A stretch of DNA of 64,000 nucleotides from Blattabacterium cuenoti (GCF_014252035.1 NZ_CP059207.1:461578-525577); one strand, 5' to 3'. Positions 8,246-18,384 are shown, counted from the first letter of the stretch. Notes: generated by a model from the sequence alone, not told the origin. Program-made: numbers and translations.

Positions 8246-11200
8246 TTATATAGTTTCTTCTTTTACTTTACGAATTATCACATATAACCTATATTTTTTT
8301 TCAAAATTTATTTCGTATCCATTTTTTTTCTCTTGATGATCTTTTTTTATATCTAAAGCAAGTGTTTCTTGACAAATAAAATTTTTATATTTTTCTATGA
8401 CAAATTGTATATTTTTATTAGCATTTATTATATATATAAATATTTTTTCAATAACATTACAATTATTTTGTTTTCTTAAAATTTGAATATTTCGAATAAA
8501 TTCCCTAATAAATCCTTCTTCCCAAAGGGAATTTGTAATACGTAAATCTAATGCTATTGTTAATTGATTATCAGATAAAATATCCCAACCTTTTACAAAT
8601 TCTGTCGTAATTTTTACATCATCTAAAAAAATGGATATTTTTTCACCTTTATTGTGAAAGATATACTTTTTTTTTCTCTCTATTTCTTTAATAATTTTTT
8701 GGTCAAATTTTTCTATTATTTCAGATATTTCTTTGGTTTTTTCTCTAAATTTAGACCCAATAGACTTATAATTAGGTTTAATATGTTTTACTAATTCTAA
8801 ATTAGAATAAGAATTTGTAAATTTTATTTCTTTTACATTTGTTTCATTGATCAGGAGATTTTCCAATTTTTTCAATTGATCAACCATTTTTTTATCTGTA
8901 ATAATCATTAATTTTTTTAAAGGTTGACGTATTTTTATTTTATTTTTTTTCCTTACAGAAAAAACCATTGTTGTTATTTTCTGAACAAAAGTCATTTTAT
9001 CTTCTAATTTTTTGTTGATTAAATGTTTATCAACAATGGGAAAATTAGTAAAATGAATACTTTCAAAAAATTCCTTTTTTGTAACTGAATTTAGATCTAA
9101 ATATAATTTTTCAGAAAAAAACGGAGCTATTGGAGAAATTAGTTTTGCTACATTAATTAAACATTTATAAAGTATTTGATATGCAACAATTTTATTAACA
9201 GTGTATTTATCTTTCCAAAATCTTCTACGACATAATCTTACATACCAATTGCTTAACTTATCTAAAACAAAAGACGATATTACACGAACTACTTTAGTAG
9301 GATTATAATTAATATAATATTTATCTGATTTTTCAATAAGAGAATTTAATTCGGAAATAATCCATAAATCTAATTCTGTATAATTATCTGTAGATAATTC
9401 TTTTTCTTTATAAGAAAATCCATCAATATTAGCATATAATGCAAAAAAAGCATATATATTATATAATGTTCCAAAAAATTTATTAATTATAACATTAATT
9501 CCATCTACATTAAACTTCAAATTATCCCAAGGTTCTGAATTAAATATAATGTACCAACGTATAGCATCAGGGCCATATTTATCTATTAATTCAAAAGGAT
9601 TAATAGTATTTCCTTTACTTTTAGACATTTTTTGTCCATTTTTATCTAATACTAACCCAATAGATATTACATTTTTATATGCTATAGAATTGAATAAAAT
9701 ACTGCTAATTGTATGTAAAGTAAAAAACCACCCTCTTGTTTGATCGACTCCTTCTGCAATGAAATCAGCAGGAAATAGAAAATTTTTATCAATATTATCT
9801 TTATTTTCAAAAGGATAATGTAATTGAGCATATGGCATAGCTCCAGAATCGAACCAAACATCCACTAAATCTGGTTCTCTATTCATAGGTTCTCCTTGAG
9901 AAGAAACTAATATTACTTCATCTAAAATATGTTTATGTAAATCTATATTACTATAATTAGTATCACTCATATCGTCAATTACGAAATTATCAAATATATT
10001 ATGAGACATAAAACCATATTTAATAGATTTTTTAATCTCCAAAATTAATTCTTTAATTGAACCTATTACTATTTCTTCATCTCCTTTTTTTGTTCTCCAA
10101 ATAGGGAGTGGAGTTCCCCAATATCTAGAACGAGAAAAATTCCAATTTTTTGTGTTTTCTAACCAAGAAGAAAAACGTTTTTTACCAATAAAATTAGGAT
10201 ACCAGTTTATTTTTTCATTTAAAGAAATCATTTTATTTTTAACCTTTGTAGTTTTTATAAACCATGAATTTAAAGGGTAGTAAATAATAGGTTTATCTGT
10301 TCTCCAACAATGTGGATAAAAATGAAAATATTTTTCTACTCTTAATATTTTATTTTTTTTTTCTAAAAAAGAAATTATTTCCTTATCTACTAAAAATTTA
10401 TCAACATTGGATGTTGTAAAATCACTTTTGATATATTTTCCTCCAAATCCATGAGGAAAACTACTAATATATTTTCCTTGCATATCTACTAAAGGAATAG
10501 GAATACCTTCTTTATTCAAAACTAAAATTGGAGGAATATCATATTTTTTAGCTATTATAAAATCTTCCGATCCAAATGTAGGAGATATATGAACAATTCC
10601 AGATCCTTCTTTTGTATTTACAAAAGATCCATCTATGACTTGAAAAGCATTTTCTTTTTTATAATAAGGTTTGAACCAAGGCAATAGTTGTTCATATTTG
10701 CTATACATTAAATCAATTCCTTTGAATTGATATATTATATAATATGGAATTTTATTTTTACATCTCTTTAAGTTTATAGAATAAAATTCATTTTTATCAA
10801 ATATTTGATAATATTTTTCTTTGGGTAAAACATAGTCAATTAGTTTAGATGAAAAGATTATGATTTCTTTTTTGTAAGAAAAATTTTCAATATTATAAAT
10901 ACTGTAAATTTCAACTAAAACATAATCAATATTTTTTCCAATAGCTAAAGCTGTATTTGAAGGTAAAGTCCAAGGTGAAGTAGTCCATGATATAAAAAAT
11001 ACATCATCATTACCAAATATATTTCTTTTCAATTTATTTGATAAATAATCTTTTATAACTTTAAATTTAACAAAAGGAGAAATTTGTTCTACTTTTTTAT
11101 AACATCCCGGCATATTTAATTCATGATAGCTTAAACCTGTATTAGCAGCGGGAGAATAAGGTTGAATATCGTAATCTTTATAAATAAATTTATTATCATA

Positions 11201-11701
11201 TAGTTTTTTAATTAACCACCATACACTTTCTATGTATTTTGTATTATAAGTTATATAAGGTGATTTTAAATCTATCCAATACCCTATTTTTTTAGTGAAA
11301 AGAATCCATTTTTTCAATGCATTATGAACAAATTTTTTACAAATAGAATTATATTTTTTTATAGAAATTTTTTTACCTATATCATTTTTTTCAATTTTCA
11401 TATATTTTTCTACATTTAATTCTATGGGTAAACCATGAGCATCCCACCCAGATTTTCTAAAAACTTTGTTTCCTTTTAGAGTATAATATCTACAAAAAAT
11501 ATCCTTTATAATTCTAGAAACTACATGATGAACTCCGGGGTTCCCATTTAAAGATGGGGGTCCTTCATATAGGATATATTTTTTTTTATAGGAATTCGTA
11601 GTACATTGAAAACTTTTTTTTAAAATATCATGATTTTTCCAATATTGAAATATCTCTTTAGTTACCTGATTAAGGTCCAACTTTTTATATTCTATAAACA
11701 T
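8246..11701 (-). CDS. ileS: Isoleucyl-tRNA synthetase
   Basis: Class I synthetase charging tRNA-Ile. It has 1151 residues, the longer eukaryote-like form usual in Bacteroidota. The HIGH-type motif reads GNPGVHHVVSR near residue 54 and the KMSKS loop is KNGQKMSKSKGN. The editing (CP1) domain keeps its key elements: WTTSPWTLPSNTA for the threonine-rich peptide (third Thr replaced by Ser) and VHISPTFGSEDF with the conserved Asp. The C-terminal anticodon-binding part is diverged and Lys-rich. It is divergent from mutS. Compare leuS in this window, whose editing site looks destroyed. Confidence 0.97.
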   Translation of the reverse strand: MFIEYKKLDLNQVTKEIFQYWKNHDILKKSFQCTTNSYKKKYILYEGPPSLNGNPGVHHVVSRIIKDIFCRYYTLKGNKVFRKSGWDAHGLPIELNVEKYMKIEKNDIGKKISIKKYNSICKKFVHNALKKWILFTKKIGYWIDLKSPYITYNTKYIESVWWLIKKLYDNKFIYKDYDIQPYSPAANTGLSYHELNMPGCYKKVEQISPFVKFKVIKDYLSNKLKRNIFGNDDVFFISWTTSPWTLPSNTALAIGKNIDYVLVEIYSIYNIENFSYKKEIIIFSSKLIDYVLPKEKYYQIFDKNEFYSINLKRCKNKIPYYIIYQFKGIDLMYSKYEQLLPWFKPYYKKENAFQVIDGSFVNTKEGSGIVHISPTFGSEDFIIAKKYDIPPILVLNKEGIPIPLVDMQGKYISSFPHGFGGKYIKSDFTTSNVDKFLVDKEIISFLEKKNKILRVEKYFHFYPHCWRTDKPIIYYPLNSWFIKTTKVKNKMISLNEKINWYPNFIGKKRFSSWLENTKNWNFSRSRYWGTPLPIWRTKKGDEEIVIGSIKELILEIKKSIKYGFMSHNIFDNFVIDDMSDTNYSNIDLHKHILDEVILVSSQGEPMNREPDLVDVWFDSGAMPYAQLHYPFENKDNIDKNFLFPADFIAEGVDQTRGWFFTLHTISSILFNSIAYKNVISIGLVLDKNGQKMSKSKGNTINPFELIDKYGPDAIRWYIIFNSEPWDNLKFNVDGINVIINKFFGTLYNIYAFFALYANIDGFSYKEKELSTDNYTELDLWIISELNSLIEKSDKYYINYNPTKVVRVISSFVLDKLSNWYVRLCRRRFWKDKYTVNKIVAYQILYKCLINVAKLISPIAPFFSEKLYLDLNSVTKKEFFESIHFTNFPIVDKHLINKKLEDKMTFVQKITTMVFSVRKKNKIKIRQPLKKLMIITDKKMVDQLKKLENLLINETNVKEIKFTNSYSNLELVKHIKPNYKSIGSKFREKTKEISEIIEKFDQKIIKEIERKKKYIFHNKGEKISIFLDDVKITTEFVKGWDILSDNQLTIALDLRITNSLWEEGFIREFIRNIQILRKQNNCNVIEKIFIYIINANKNIQFVIEKYKNFICQETLALDIKKDHQEKKNGYEINFEKKYRLYVIIRKVKEETI

Positions 11702-11806
11702 TAATTTTATTTATGAATGATTCAATTTTAATTTAATAAATAAAAATCCTCTATTTTAATCAAAAAATTTCATTTTTTATTATGAATAAAGAAAAAATAT
11801 TTTCAA

Positions 11807-14320
11807 ATGAGAAAAAAAGAAGAAAAAGAAACACCGTTAATCAAGCAATATAATGATATAAAAAGTAAATATCCAGATACAATACTACTATTTCAAGTAG
11901 GAGATTTCTATGAAATTTTTGGTGAAGATGCAATAAAGTGTTCAGAAGTATTAAGTATTGTACTAACTAAAAGATCCAATATTTATTTAGCTGGATTTCC
12001 ATGTCATTCTATAGATTCTTATCTACCAAAATTAATCCAATATGGATTACGTGTTGCTATTTGTGATCAATTAGAAGAGCCAAAAAAAGTAGGTACCCTC
12101 GTTAAAAGAGGGGTGACAGAACTAGTAACTCCAGGTTTAGCCATAAATGATAATTTTTTAAAAATAAAATCAAACAATTTTTTAGCTTCTATTCATATAG
12201 AAAAAAATTATTTAGGATTGAGTTTTTTAGATATTTCTACAGGAGAATTTTTCATAGTAGAAGATGATAAAAATAAAATATTGCAATATTTAACACATTT
12301 CAATCCTAGTGAAGTTTTATTTCAAAAAAATAAAAAAAATTTTTTCGATAAACTAATAAAAAATAAATATTATACTTTCTTGATAGAAGATTGGATATTT
12401 GATTATTCATTTGCTTATGAAAAATTAACATCACATTTTAAAACAAATTCTTTAAAAGGATTTGGAATAGAAAATTTAAAATTGGGTATTATTGCTTCAG
12501 GTGTTATATTATCATATTTACATAATACACATCATGTAAAAATACAACATATATCCAGTATAAAAAAAATAAAAAAAGAAGGATATATGTGGATTGATCA
12601 TTTTACTTTCCGTAGTTTAGAGATATTTAATTCCATTAACAATGATGGAATTTCTTTAGTTGAAATCATGGATAAAACTATTACCCCAATGGGTGGTAGA
12701 TTATTAAAAAACTGGATTTCTTTTCCTTTAATAGATATAGATCATATAGAGAAACGGCATCAAATAGTACAAGAGATATGCTGTAATGATGAAATACGAA
12801 TTTTTATAAAGAAAAAACTGAAATACATTCAAGATATAGAAAGAGTAGTTTCTAAAATAGCTATTGGAAAAATAACTCCTCGTGAATTATTTATGTTACA
12901 TAAATCTTTAGAAATTATTACTGAAATAAAAAAAATTTTTTTAATACAAAAATCAAATATATTTATAAGTATTGGAAATTCTATTGAAAATTGTGATTTT
13001 ATATCTAATAAAATAACTAAAACTATTGAAAAAGATCCTCCAAATCAAATAGAGAAAGGAAAAGCGAATGTTATCGTTAAAGGAGTTTCCAAAGAATTAG
13101 ATGAAATGCGAATGTTATATTTTTCACAAAAAGAGTATTTAGATCAACTTCTTTTACACGAAAAATTGCAAACGCAAATATCAAATATTAAAATAGGTTA
13201 TAATAATATATTTGGATATTTTTTTGAAATAAAAAAAAATACAAAAAAATGTAATATTCCGTCTTATTGGATTCAAAAACAAACATTATCTAATTCAGAA
13301 AGATATATAACAGAAAAATTAAAAAATTTTGAATCAAAAATTTTTAATATTGAATCAAAAATATTTTTGCTAGAAAAAGAAATATTTTTTGAATTAATAA
13401 ATCAAATTCTAAAAAATATAAAAATTTTACAAAAAAACTCAAAAATTATAGCAAAAATTGATGTTTTATTTTCATTTTCAACTATTTCATTAGAAAATAA
13501 TTATGTCAAACCAACAATGAATAACTCCACAGAGTTATATATAAAAAGTGGAAGACATCCAGTTATTGAAAAAAAATTTCAATCTAAATCGTATTATATT
13601 CCTAATGATATTCTTTTAAATAAAAAGAATCAGCAAATTTTAATTATAACAGGACCTAATATGTCTGGTAAATCTGCTGTTTTACGTCAAACAGCTATTA
13701 TTATACTTATGGCACATGTAGGGTGTTTTATTCCTGCAAAAGAAGCAAAAATAGGATTAATAGATAAAATATTTAGCAGAGTTGGAGCTTCTGATAATAT
13801 TTCTTTAGGAGAATCTACATTCATGGTAGAAATGAATGAAACTGCCAATATATTAAATAATTTATCTGAAAGAAGTTTTTTAATTTTAGACGAAATAGGA
13901 AGAGGTACGAGTACGTATGATGGAGTTTCAATAGCAAAATCTGTTATTGAATTTTTACATAATCATCATTTACGTCCTATTACTATGTTTGCTACTCATT
14001 ATCATGAATTAAATAATATGAATATCTCTTTCCAAAGAATCAAAAATTTACATGTTCTCGTTAAAAAAATCAATGATAATATTGTTTTTATGAGAAAACT
14101 AGTTCCTGGTATAAGTGAACATAGTTTTGGAATTTATGTAGCAAAAATATCCGGTATGCCAAAAAAAGTGATTTGTAGAGCAAAAACCTTACTAAAAAAA
14201 AATATAAATGAAAAAAAAAAAAAAGAAAAACTTTATTTTTATTTAAAAGAGATAGAAAAAATTAAAACATATCAAGATGATTTAATAAAAAAAATCAAAA
14301 ATTTATTAAAAAATAAATGA
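11807..14320 (+). CDS. mutS: DNA mismatch repair protein MutS
   Basis: Mismatch-recognition ATPase. It has 837 residues, near the usual 850-870. The mismatch-reading Phe-X-Glu motif is in VGDFYEIFGEDA near residues 32-43. The ATPase has Walker A TGPNMSGKSAV near residue 617, a signature segment SLGESTFMVEM, Walker B LILDEIGRGTSTYDG, and ATHYHEL. The last 40 residues are lysine-rich, and the coding sequence carries a run of 14 A at 14211-14224, a slippage-prone site beyond the ATPase domain. The start ATG at 11807 is the first in frame. It is divergent from ileS and followed by two tRNAs. mutL is not in the window. Confidence 0.98.
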   Translation: MRKKEEKETPLIKQYNDIKSKYPDTILLFQVGDFYEIFGEDAIKCSEVLSIVLTKRSNIYLAGFPCHSIDSYLPKLIQYGLRVAICDQLEEPKKVGTLVKRGVTELVTPGLAINDNFLKIKSNNFLASIHIEKNYLGLSFLDISTGEFFIVEDDKNKILQYLTHFNPSEVLFQKNKKNFFDKLIKNKYYTFLIEDWIFDYSFAYEKLTSHFKTNSLKGFGIENLKLGIIASGVILSYLHNTHHVKIQHISSIKKIKKEGYMWIDHFTFRSLEIFNSINNDGISLVEIMDKTITPMGGRLLKNWISFPLIDIDHIEKRHQIVQEICCNDEIRIFIKKKLKYIQDIERVVSKIAIGKITPRELFMLHKSLEIITEIKKIFLIQKSNIFISIGNSIENCDFISNKITKTIEKDPPNQIEKGKANVIVKGVSKELDEMRMLYFSQKEYLDQLLLHEKLQTQISNIKIGYNNIFGYFFEIKKNTKKCNIPSYWIQKQTLSNSERYITEKLKNFESKIFNIESKIFLLEKEIFFELINQILKNIKILQKNSKIIAKIDVLFSFSTISLENNYVKPTMNNSTELYIKSGRHPVIEKKFQSKSYYIPNDILLNKKNQQILIITGPNMSGKSAVLRQTAIIILMAHVGCFIPAKEAKIGLIDKIFSRVGASDNISLGESTFMVEMNETANILNNLSERSFLILDEIGRGTSTYDGVSIAKSVIEFLHNHHLRPITMFATHYHELNNMNISFQRIKNLHVLVKKINDNIVFMRKLVPGISEHSFGIYVAKISGMPKKVICRAKTLLKKNINEKKKKEKLYFYLKEIEKIKTYQDDLIKKIKNLLKNK

Positions 14321-14367
14321 ATATATTATTCTTTATTTTATAAAAGTGTTTAGTTTTATATATTTTT

Positions 14368-14440
14368 GCGAGAATAGCTCAGTTGGTAGAGTACAACCTT
14401 GCCAAGGTTGGGGTCGCGGGTTCGAATCCCGTTTCTCGCT
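14368..14440 (+). tRNA. trnG: tRNA-Gly (anticodon GCC)
   Basis: A 73-nt cloverleaf with acceptor GCGAGAA/TTCTCGC and anticodon stem-loop CAACCTTGCCAAGGTTG, anticodon GCC. T arm GGGTTCGAATCCC. No CCA is encoded. Located 47 bp after mutS. Confidence 0.97.
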
Positions 14441-14457
14441 TGTTTTTTATTTTTTTA

Positions 14458-14542
14458 ACCCGGGTGGTGGAATAGGTAGACACACAGGACTTAAAATCCT
14501 GTGATCATTTTGATCGTACGGGTTCAAATCCCGTCCCGGGTA
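14458..14542 (+). tRNA. trnL: tRNA-Leu (anticodon TAA)
   Basis: An 85-nt class II tRNA with acceptor ACCCGGG/CCCGGGT and discriminator A, anticodon stem CAGGA/TCCTG around loop CTTAAAA, anticodon TAA, and a variable arm TGATCATTTTGATCG. It is 17 bp after tRNA-Gly and converges on guaB. Confidence 0.97.
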
Positions 14543-14551
14543 TTTTTTTTA

Positions 14552-16015
14552 TTATTTATTACTATAATAATTGGGTGTTTCTTTTGTGATATTGACACTA
14601 TGTGGATGATTTTCTCTCAACCCTGAATTTGTTATTCTAACAAATTTTGCATTTTTCATTAAATCCATGATATTAGATACTCCACAATATCCCATTCCAG
14701 AACGTATTCCTCCACAAATTTGATAAATCACATCTTTTATTCTTCCTTTGTAAGGAACCATAGCTTCTATTCCTTCTGGAACAGATTTTTCGTTAAATTG
14801 AAAATAACGATCTTTACTTCCTCTTTTCATAGCTATTAAAGATCCCATTCCTACATAAGTTTTAAATTTTCTTCCATGAAAAAGAACTTCTTCTCCTGGA
14901 GACTCATCTGTTCCAGCAAACAAACTTCCAATCATTACACAACATGCTCCAGATGCAATTGCTTTTACTACATCTCCAGAATATCTGATCCCTCCATCAG
15001 AAATCACACTGACATTTCTCTTTTTAGCATATTCACATACATCATTTATTGCAGTTATTTGCGGCATTCCTACACCAGATATAACTCTAGTCGTGCAAAT
15101 AGAACCAGAACCTATTCCAACCTTTAAAACAGTAGATCCAGCATTTATAAGATCTTTTGCTCCTTTTTCTGTTACTACATTTCCTGTAATCAATGGAATT
15201 TTTGGAAAAGAATGTCTAATTGATTTTATTACATTTAACACCTTTAATGAATGACCATGAGCTGAATCTATAGCTATAATATCTACTCCCACTTTAATCA
15301 AAGAATCTACTCTTTTTAAAGTAGTATGGTCTATACCTACAGCTGCTCCAACCCTTAATTTTCCTCTATAATCTTTACATGCATTAGGATGTTTAATTAA
15401 ATTATCAATATCTCTAATTGTAATTAATCCTATTAATATGTTATTGTTATCTACAATAGGTAGTTTTTCTATTCTTTCCTTCAAAAGAATATTTTTTGCT
15501 TTTTCTAAAGTTATATCTTTATTAGAAGTAATTAATTTTTCTTTTGTCATGACATCTTTTACTAAAGTGTCTAAGTCTGTACGGTATTTTATGTCTCTTC
15601 TAGTTATTATTCCTACTAATACATGATTTTCACTAATTACAGGAAAACCTGATATTTTATATTTCTTCATAAGTAATTGTGCATCTCTTAGAGTAGAATT
15701 TATAAAAAGAGTAATAGGTTCATCTATCATTCCACTTTCACTTCTTTTTACTTTATAAACTTCTTCTGATTGATTTTTTATATTCATATTTTTATGAATA
15801 ATTCCCATACCACCTTCTCTAGCAATAGAAATTGCTAGAGAAGACTCAGTTACTGTATCCATAGCTGCGCTTAATATGGGAATATTCAGTGCAATATCAA
15901 ATGTTAAATAAGTTTTCAAAGAAACTTCTGATGGTAGAATTTCTGAATAAGATGGAACTAATAAAACGTCATCAAAGGTTAAAGCTTCCTTTAAAATCTT
16001 TTTATTTAAAGACAT
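14552..16015 (-). CDS. guaB: Inosine-5'-monophosphate dehydrogenase
   Basis: Oxidises IMP to XMP, the committed step to GMP. It has 487 residues, full length. It begins LKEALTFDDVLLVPSYSEIL and has two CBS modules at about residues 95-205 inserted in the TIM barrel. The catalytic Cys loop is GIGSGSICTTR near residue 300, followed by SDGGIRYSGD and the flap region MKRGSKDRYFQ, then the C-terminal EGIEAMVPYKG. It stands alone between convergent tRNA-Leu and the divergent lipoprotein gene. Confidence 0.98.
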   Translation of the reverse strand: MSLNKKILKEALTFDDVLLVPSYSEILPSEVSLKTYLTFDIALNIPILSAAMDTVTESSLAISIAREGGMGIIHKNMNIKNQSEEVYKVKRSESGMIDEPITLFINSTLRDAQLLMKKYKISGFPVISENHVLVGIITRRDIKYRTDLDTLVKDVMTKEKLITSNKDITLEKAKNILLKERIEKLPIVDNNNILIGLITIRDIDNLIKHPNACKDYRGKLRVGAAVGIDHTTLKRVDSLIKVGVDIIAIDSAHGHSLKVLNVIKSIRHSFPKIPLITGNVVTEKGAKDLINAGSTVLKVGIGSGSICTTRVISGVGMPQITAINDVCEYAKKRNVSVISDGGIRYSGDVVKAIASGACCVMIGSLFAGTDESPGEEVLFHGRKFKTYVGMGSLIAMKRGSKDRYFQFNEKSVPEGIEAMVPYKGRIKDVIYQICGGIRSGMGYCGVSNIMDLMKNAKFVRITNSGLRENHPHSVNITKETPNYYSNK

Positions 16016-16181
16016 AATTTTTTTTATTAGAAAGATAAAATTTTATTCTATAATTTTAATATAATTATGATAGTTTGTAATTATCTTATTTTCAAACTGA
16101 AAAATAAATAATCCAAGTATATTTTTTTTACAAAAAAAAAAATAGAGACAATGATATATTTTTTCATTCCAAATTTTTATA

Positions 16182-16189
16182 TAAATTTG
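16182..16189 (+). promoter_or_regulatory. Candidate Bacteroidota -7 promoter box (TAAATTTG)
   Basis: TAAATTTG matches the Bacteroidota TAnnTTTG element and lies about 35 bp before the lipoprotein start codon, so the transcript would have a short leader. No convincing -33 TTG box is seen. Called on motif and position. Confidence 0.4.
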
Positions 16190-16224
16190 CCCAGAATATG
16201 TAATAACTGAAATATTTATCGACT

Positions 16225-16524
16225 ATGATGAAAAAACTAAGAATTGCTGTTACTACATTACTTTTAGTAATGTTTTTATTTTCTGTAAGTTGTAACAATA
16301 AAAATAAAAACGATAATACTTCTTCTAATAATAATACAACAGAAGAAGATAAAGCAGCTAATAATAACAACAATAATAATAACAATGATCAAACAGATTC
16401 TAACTCTGCAACAACAAATAACCCTACTACAAATTCTAATGAAGAACCATCATCAAAAAGTAGTGAAGAGTCTTCTTCTGTAGAAAAAGGAAAAGATAAA
16501 GTTGAAGATAACGAAAAAAAGTAA
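16225..16524 (+). CDS. Asn/Ser/Thr-rich low-complexity protein with signal peptide, putative lipoprotein
   Basis: I do not recognise a family. The 99-residue product starts MMKKLRIAVTTLLLVMFLFSVSC, a short basic N-region, a hydrophobic core and then a Cys at residue 23 that would be the lipidated residue if SVSC serves as an imperfect lipobox. The rest is almost wholly low complexity: Asn runs (AAT/AAC repeats near 16360-16385), then Ser/Thr/Asn, then a charged Lys/Glu/Asp tail. No folded domain is visible. ATG at 16228 is an equally good start. It is monocistronic, with a candidate promoter before it and a strong hairpin after it, which supports expression. Likely an envelope-anchored disordered protein; function unknown. 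Confidence 0.65.
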   Translation: MMKKLRIAVTTLLLVMFLFSVSCNNKNKNDNTSSNNNTTEEDKAANNNNNNNNNDQTDSNSATTNNPTTNSNEEPSSKSSEESSSVEKGKDKVEDNEKK

Positions 16525-16570
16525 AATAGTACCAGTTAATAAATAAGTAATAATAGAAGAAATAAGAGAA

Positions 16571-16608
16571 GAAGAAAAAGAGAGTTATTGATTACTCTCT
16601 TTCTTTTC
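16571..16608. terminator. Bidirectional hairpin terminator
   Basis: AAAGAGAGT (16577-16585) and ACTCTCTTT (16594-16602) pair perfectly around an 8-nt loop. The stem extends outward to 16571/16608 with one mismatch and one G-T pair. T-rich sequence follows on both strands. It lies between the convergent lipoprotein gene and rplS, overlapping the rplS stop codon by 2 bp. Confidence 0.7.
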
Positions 16609-16951
16609 AACTTTTTATTTTCGCTTTTTTTCCTTTTAGTTTTCTAAAATAATATATCCTAGATCTTCTTACTTTTCCTTTTTTATTTATTTCTATTTTT
16701 TTTATGTTTGGCTGACTGATAATAAATATTCGCTCTACTCCTATTCCTAGGCTTGTTTTTCTTATGGTGAAATTTTTCGTCAGTCCTATACCTTGTTTTT
16801 TAATAACTACTCCTTTAAAAGATTGTATTCTCTTTTTTTCTCCTTCTTTAATTTCAAAAAAAACAGTTATTGTATCTCCAGAATTAAATAATGGAAAATC
16901 ATTTTTAACATAATATTTATCTTCTATATATTTTATCGTATTTTTTAACAT
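16607..16951 (-). CDS. rplS: 50S ribosomal protein L19
   Basis: Large-subunit protein at the 30S/50S interface. It has 114 residues. Family features are FNSGDTITVFFEIKEGEKKR, IQSFKGVVIKKQGIGL, FTIRKTSLGIGVERIF and the ending KVRRSRIYYFRKLKGKKAKI. It overlaps the 3' end of glmM by 7 bp and ends the long minus-strand run from sdhC. Confidence 0.97.
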   Translation of the reverse strand: MLKNTIKYIEDKYYVKNDFPLFNSGDTITVFFEIKEGEKKRIQSFKGVVIKKQGIGLTKNFTIRKTSLGIGVERIFIISQPNIKKIEINKKGKVRRSRIYYFRKLKGKKAKIKS

Positions 16952-18330
16952 ATTTTATCGATATCTTTTAATATTTTTTTTACTAAAAACTCAGATTTTT
17001 TTCTTGAAGTACTTTCTGTATGTATTCTAACAACATTTTCTGTATTAGATTTTCTTATATGAATCCATTCATTATTTAATAAATAAATTTTAATTCCATC
17101 TTTAAAATCCATTTTATTTCCTTTATACTTTTTTTTTATTTTGCTTAATAAAATTTTATTATCATAAGAAAATTTTATTTTTCTTTTAGATATATAATAC
17201 TTGGAGTATTTCTTTTTTAAAATAGATAATGGAATTTTATTTAGTTTAGCAATATGAGTTAAAAATAATGCTATTCCAACTAATGCATCTCTTCCATAAC
17301 GAAGGTTTGGATAAATAACTCCTCCATTTCCTTCTCCACCTATAATAGCATTAACTTCTTTCATTTTTTTTACAACGTGTACTTCACCAACAGGTGTTGA
17401 ATAATAAGGTGCTCCTATTTTTTCAGATAAGTCTTTTAAAGCTTGCGAAGAAGATAGTGTAGAAACTACAGGTCCAATTTTATTTTTTAGTATGAAATCT
17501 GCAATAGAAACTATTGTATATTCTTCTCCAAAAAAATTTCCATTTTCACAGATAAATACTACTCGATCTACATCAGGATCTACAGATATACCCATGTCTG
17601 CTTTATATTTAGGAACTTTTTTACATATTTCTATTAAATTTTTTTTAATAGGTTCAGGTTTATGAACAAAATCCCCATTAGGATTGCAATACATTTCTAT
17701 TACAGAAACTCCTAAATTTTTTAAAAGAAGAGGAACAGCTATACCTCCAGCAGAATTTATTCCATCTACTACTATTTTAAATCTTGATTTTTTAATAATA
17801 TTTTTATCTATAATTGGCAATGAAATAATTTTATCTACGTGTTTTTTTATACAATTTTTTTTTTGAAAAATATTTCCTATTCTTTTATAAGATACGAAAT
17901 GAAAACGTTTTTTATTTACAATATTAAATAACATTTTATAATCGTTTTCTGATAAAAATTCTCCATTATGATTAAACATTTTTAAACCATTCCAATTCTT
18001 TGGATTATGACTAGCAGTTAACATTATTCCACCATCAGCCTTTTCATTAATAATGGAAATACCAACAGTAGGAGTCGTAGATAATCCAATGTAAATAACA
18101 TTAATTCCTAAATTGATTAAACTGATAGACAGTAATTCTTGAAAAAATGTAGAAGTAATACGACCATCTCTTCCTAAAACAATGACATATTTTTTATGCT
18201 TTTTATATTTTTTTTTAATCCAAGAAATGTATGCATAAGATAATTCTATGATATCAATAGGCGAAAAACTATATCCATTTCTTCCACCTAATGTTCCTCT
18301 AATTCCAGATGAAGATTTTATAAGTATCAA
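16945..18330 (-). CDS. glmM: Phosphoglucosamine mutase (phosphohexomutase family)
   Basis: Converts glucosamine-6-phosphate to glucosamine-1-phosphate for UDP-GlcNAc. It has 461 residues. The phosphoserine loop is TASHNPKNWNG near residue 103, the metal-binding loop is DPDVDRV, the sugar-specificity loop is GEGNGGVIYP, and the phosphate-binding loop is RIHTESTSRKKSE. The GEGNGG form rather than GEESGG, and the wall-precursor genes elsewhere in the window, favour GlmM over a general phosphomannomutase. Related Bacteroidota enzymes are often annotated as either, so substrate specificity is inferred. Confidence 0.88.
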   Translation of the reverse strand: MILIKSSSGIRGTLGGRNGYSFSPIDIIELSYAYISWIKKKYKKHKKYVIVLGRDGRITSTFFQELLSISLINLGINVIYIGLSTTPTVGISIINEKADGGIMLTASHNPKNWNGLKMFNHNGEFLSENDYKMLFNIVNKKRFHFVSYKRIGNIFQKKNCIKKHVDKIISLPIIDKNIIKKSRFKIVVDGINSAGGIAVPLLLKNLGVSVIEMYCNPNGDFVHKPEPIKKNLIEICKKVPKYKADMGISVDPDVDRVVFICENGNFFGEEYTIVSIADFILKNKIGPVVSTLSSSQALKDLSEKIGAPYYSTPVGEVHVVKKMKEVNAIIGGEGNGGVIYPNLRYGRDALVGIALFLTHIAKLNKIPLSILKKKYSKYYISKRKIKFSYDNKILLSKIKKKYKGNKMDFKDGIKIYLLNNEWIHIRKSNTENVVRIHTESTSRKKSEFLVKKILKDIDKIC

Positions 18331-18384
18331 AATAAAAATTTACCAATTTTTATTAACAAAAATACAAAAATAAATTTCTGAATA

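Noticed and set aside
16164-16385. Leu/Val-rich frame on the minus strand opposite the Asn-rich lipoprotein
   Set aside because: It is the complement of AAT/AAC repeats, which always yields poly-Leu/Val; the plus frame has the signal peptide, promoter and terminator.
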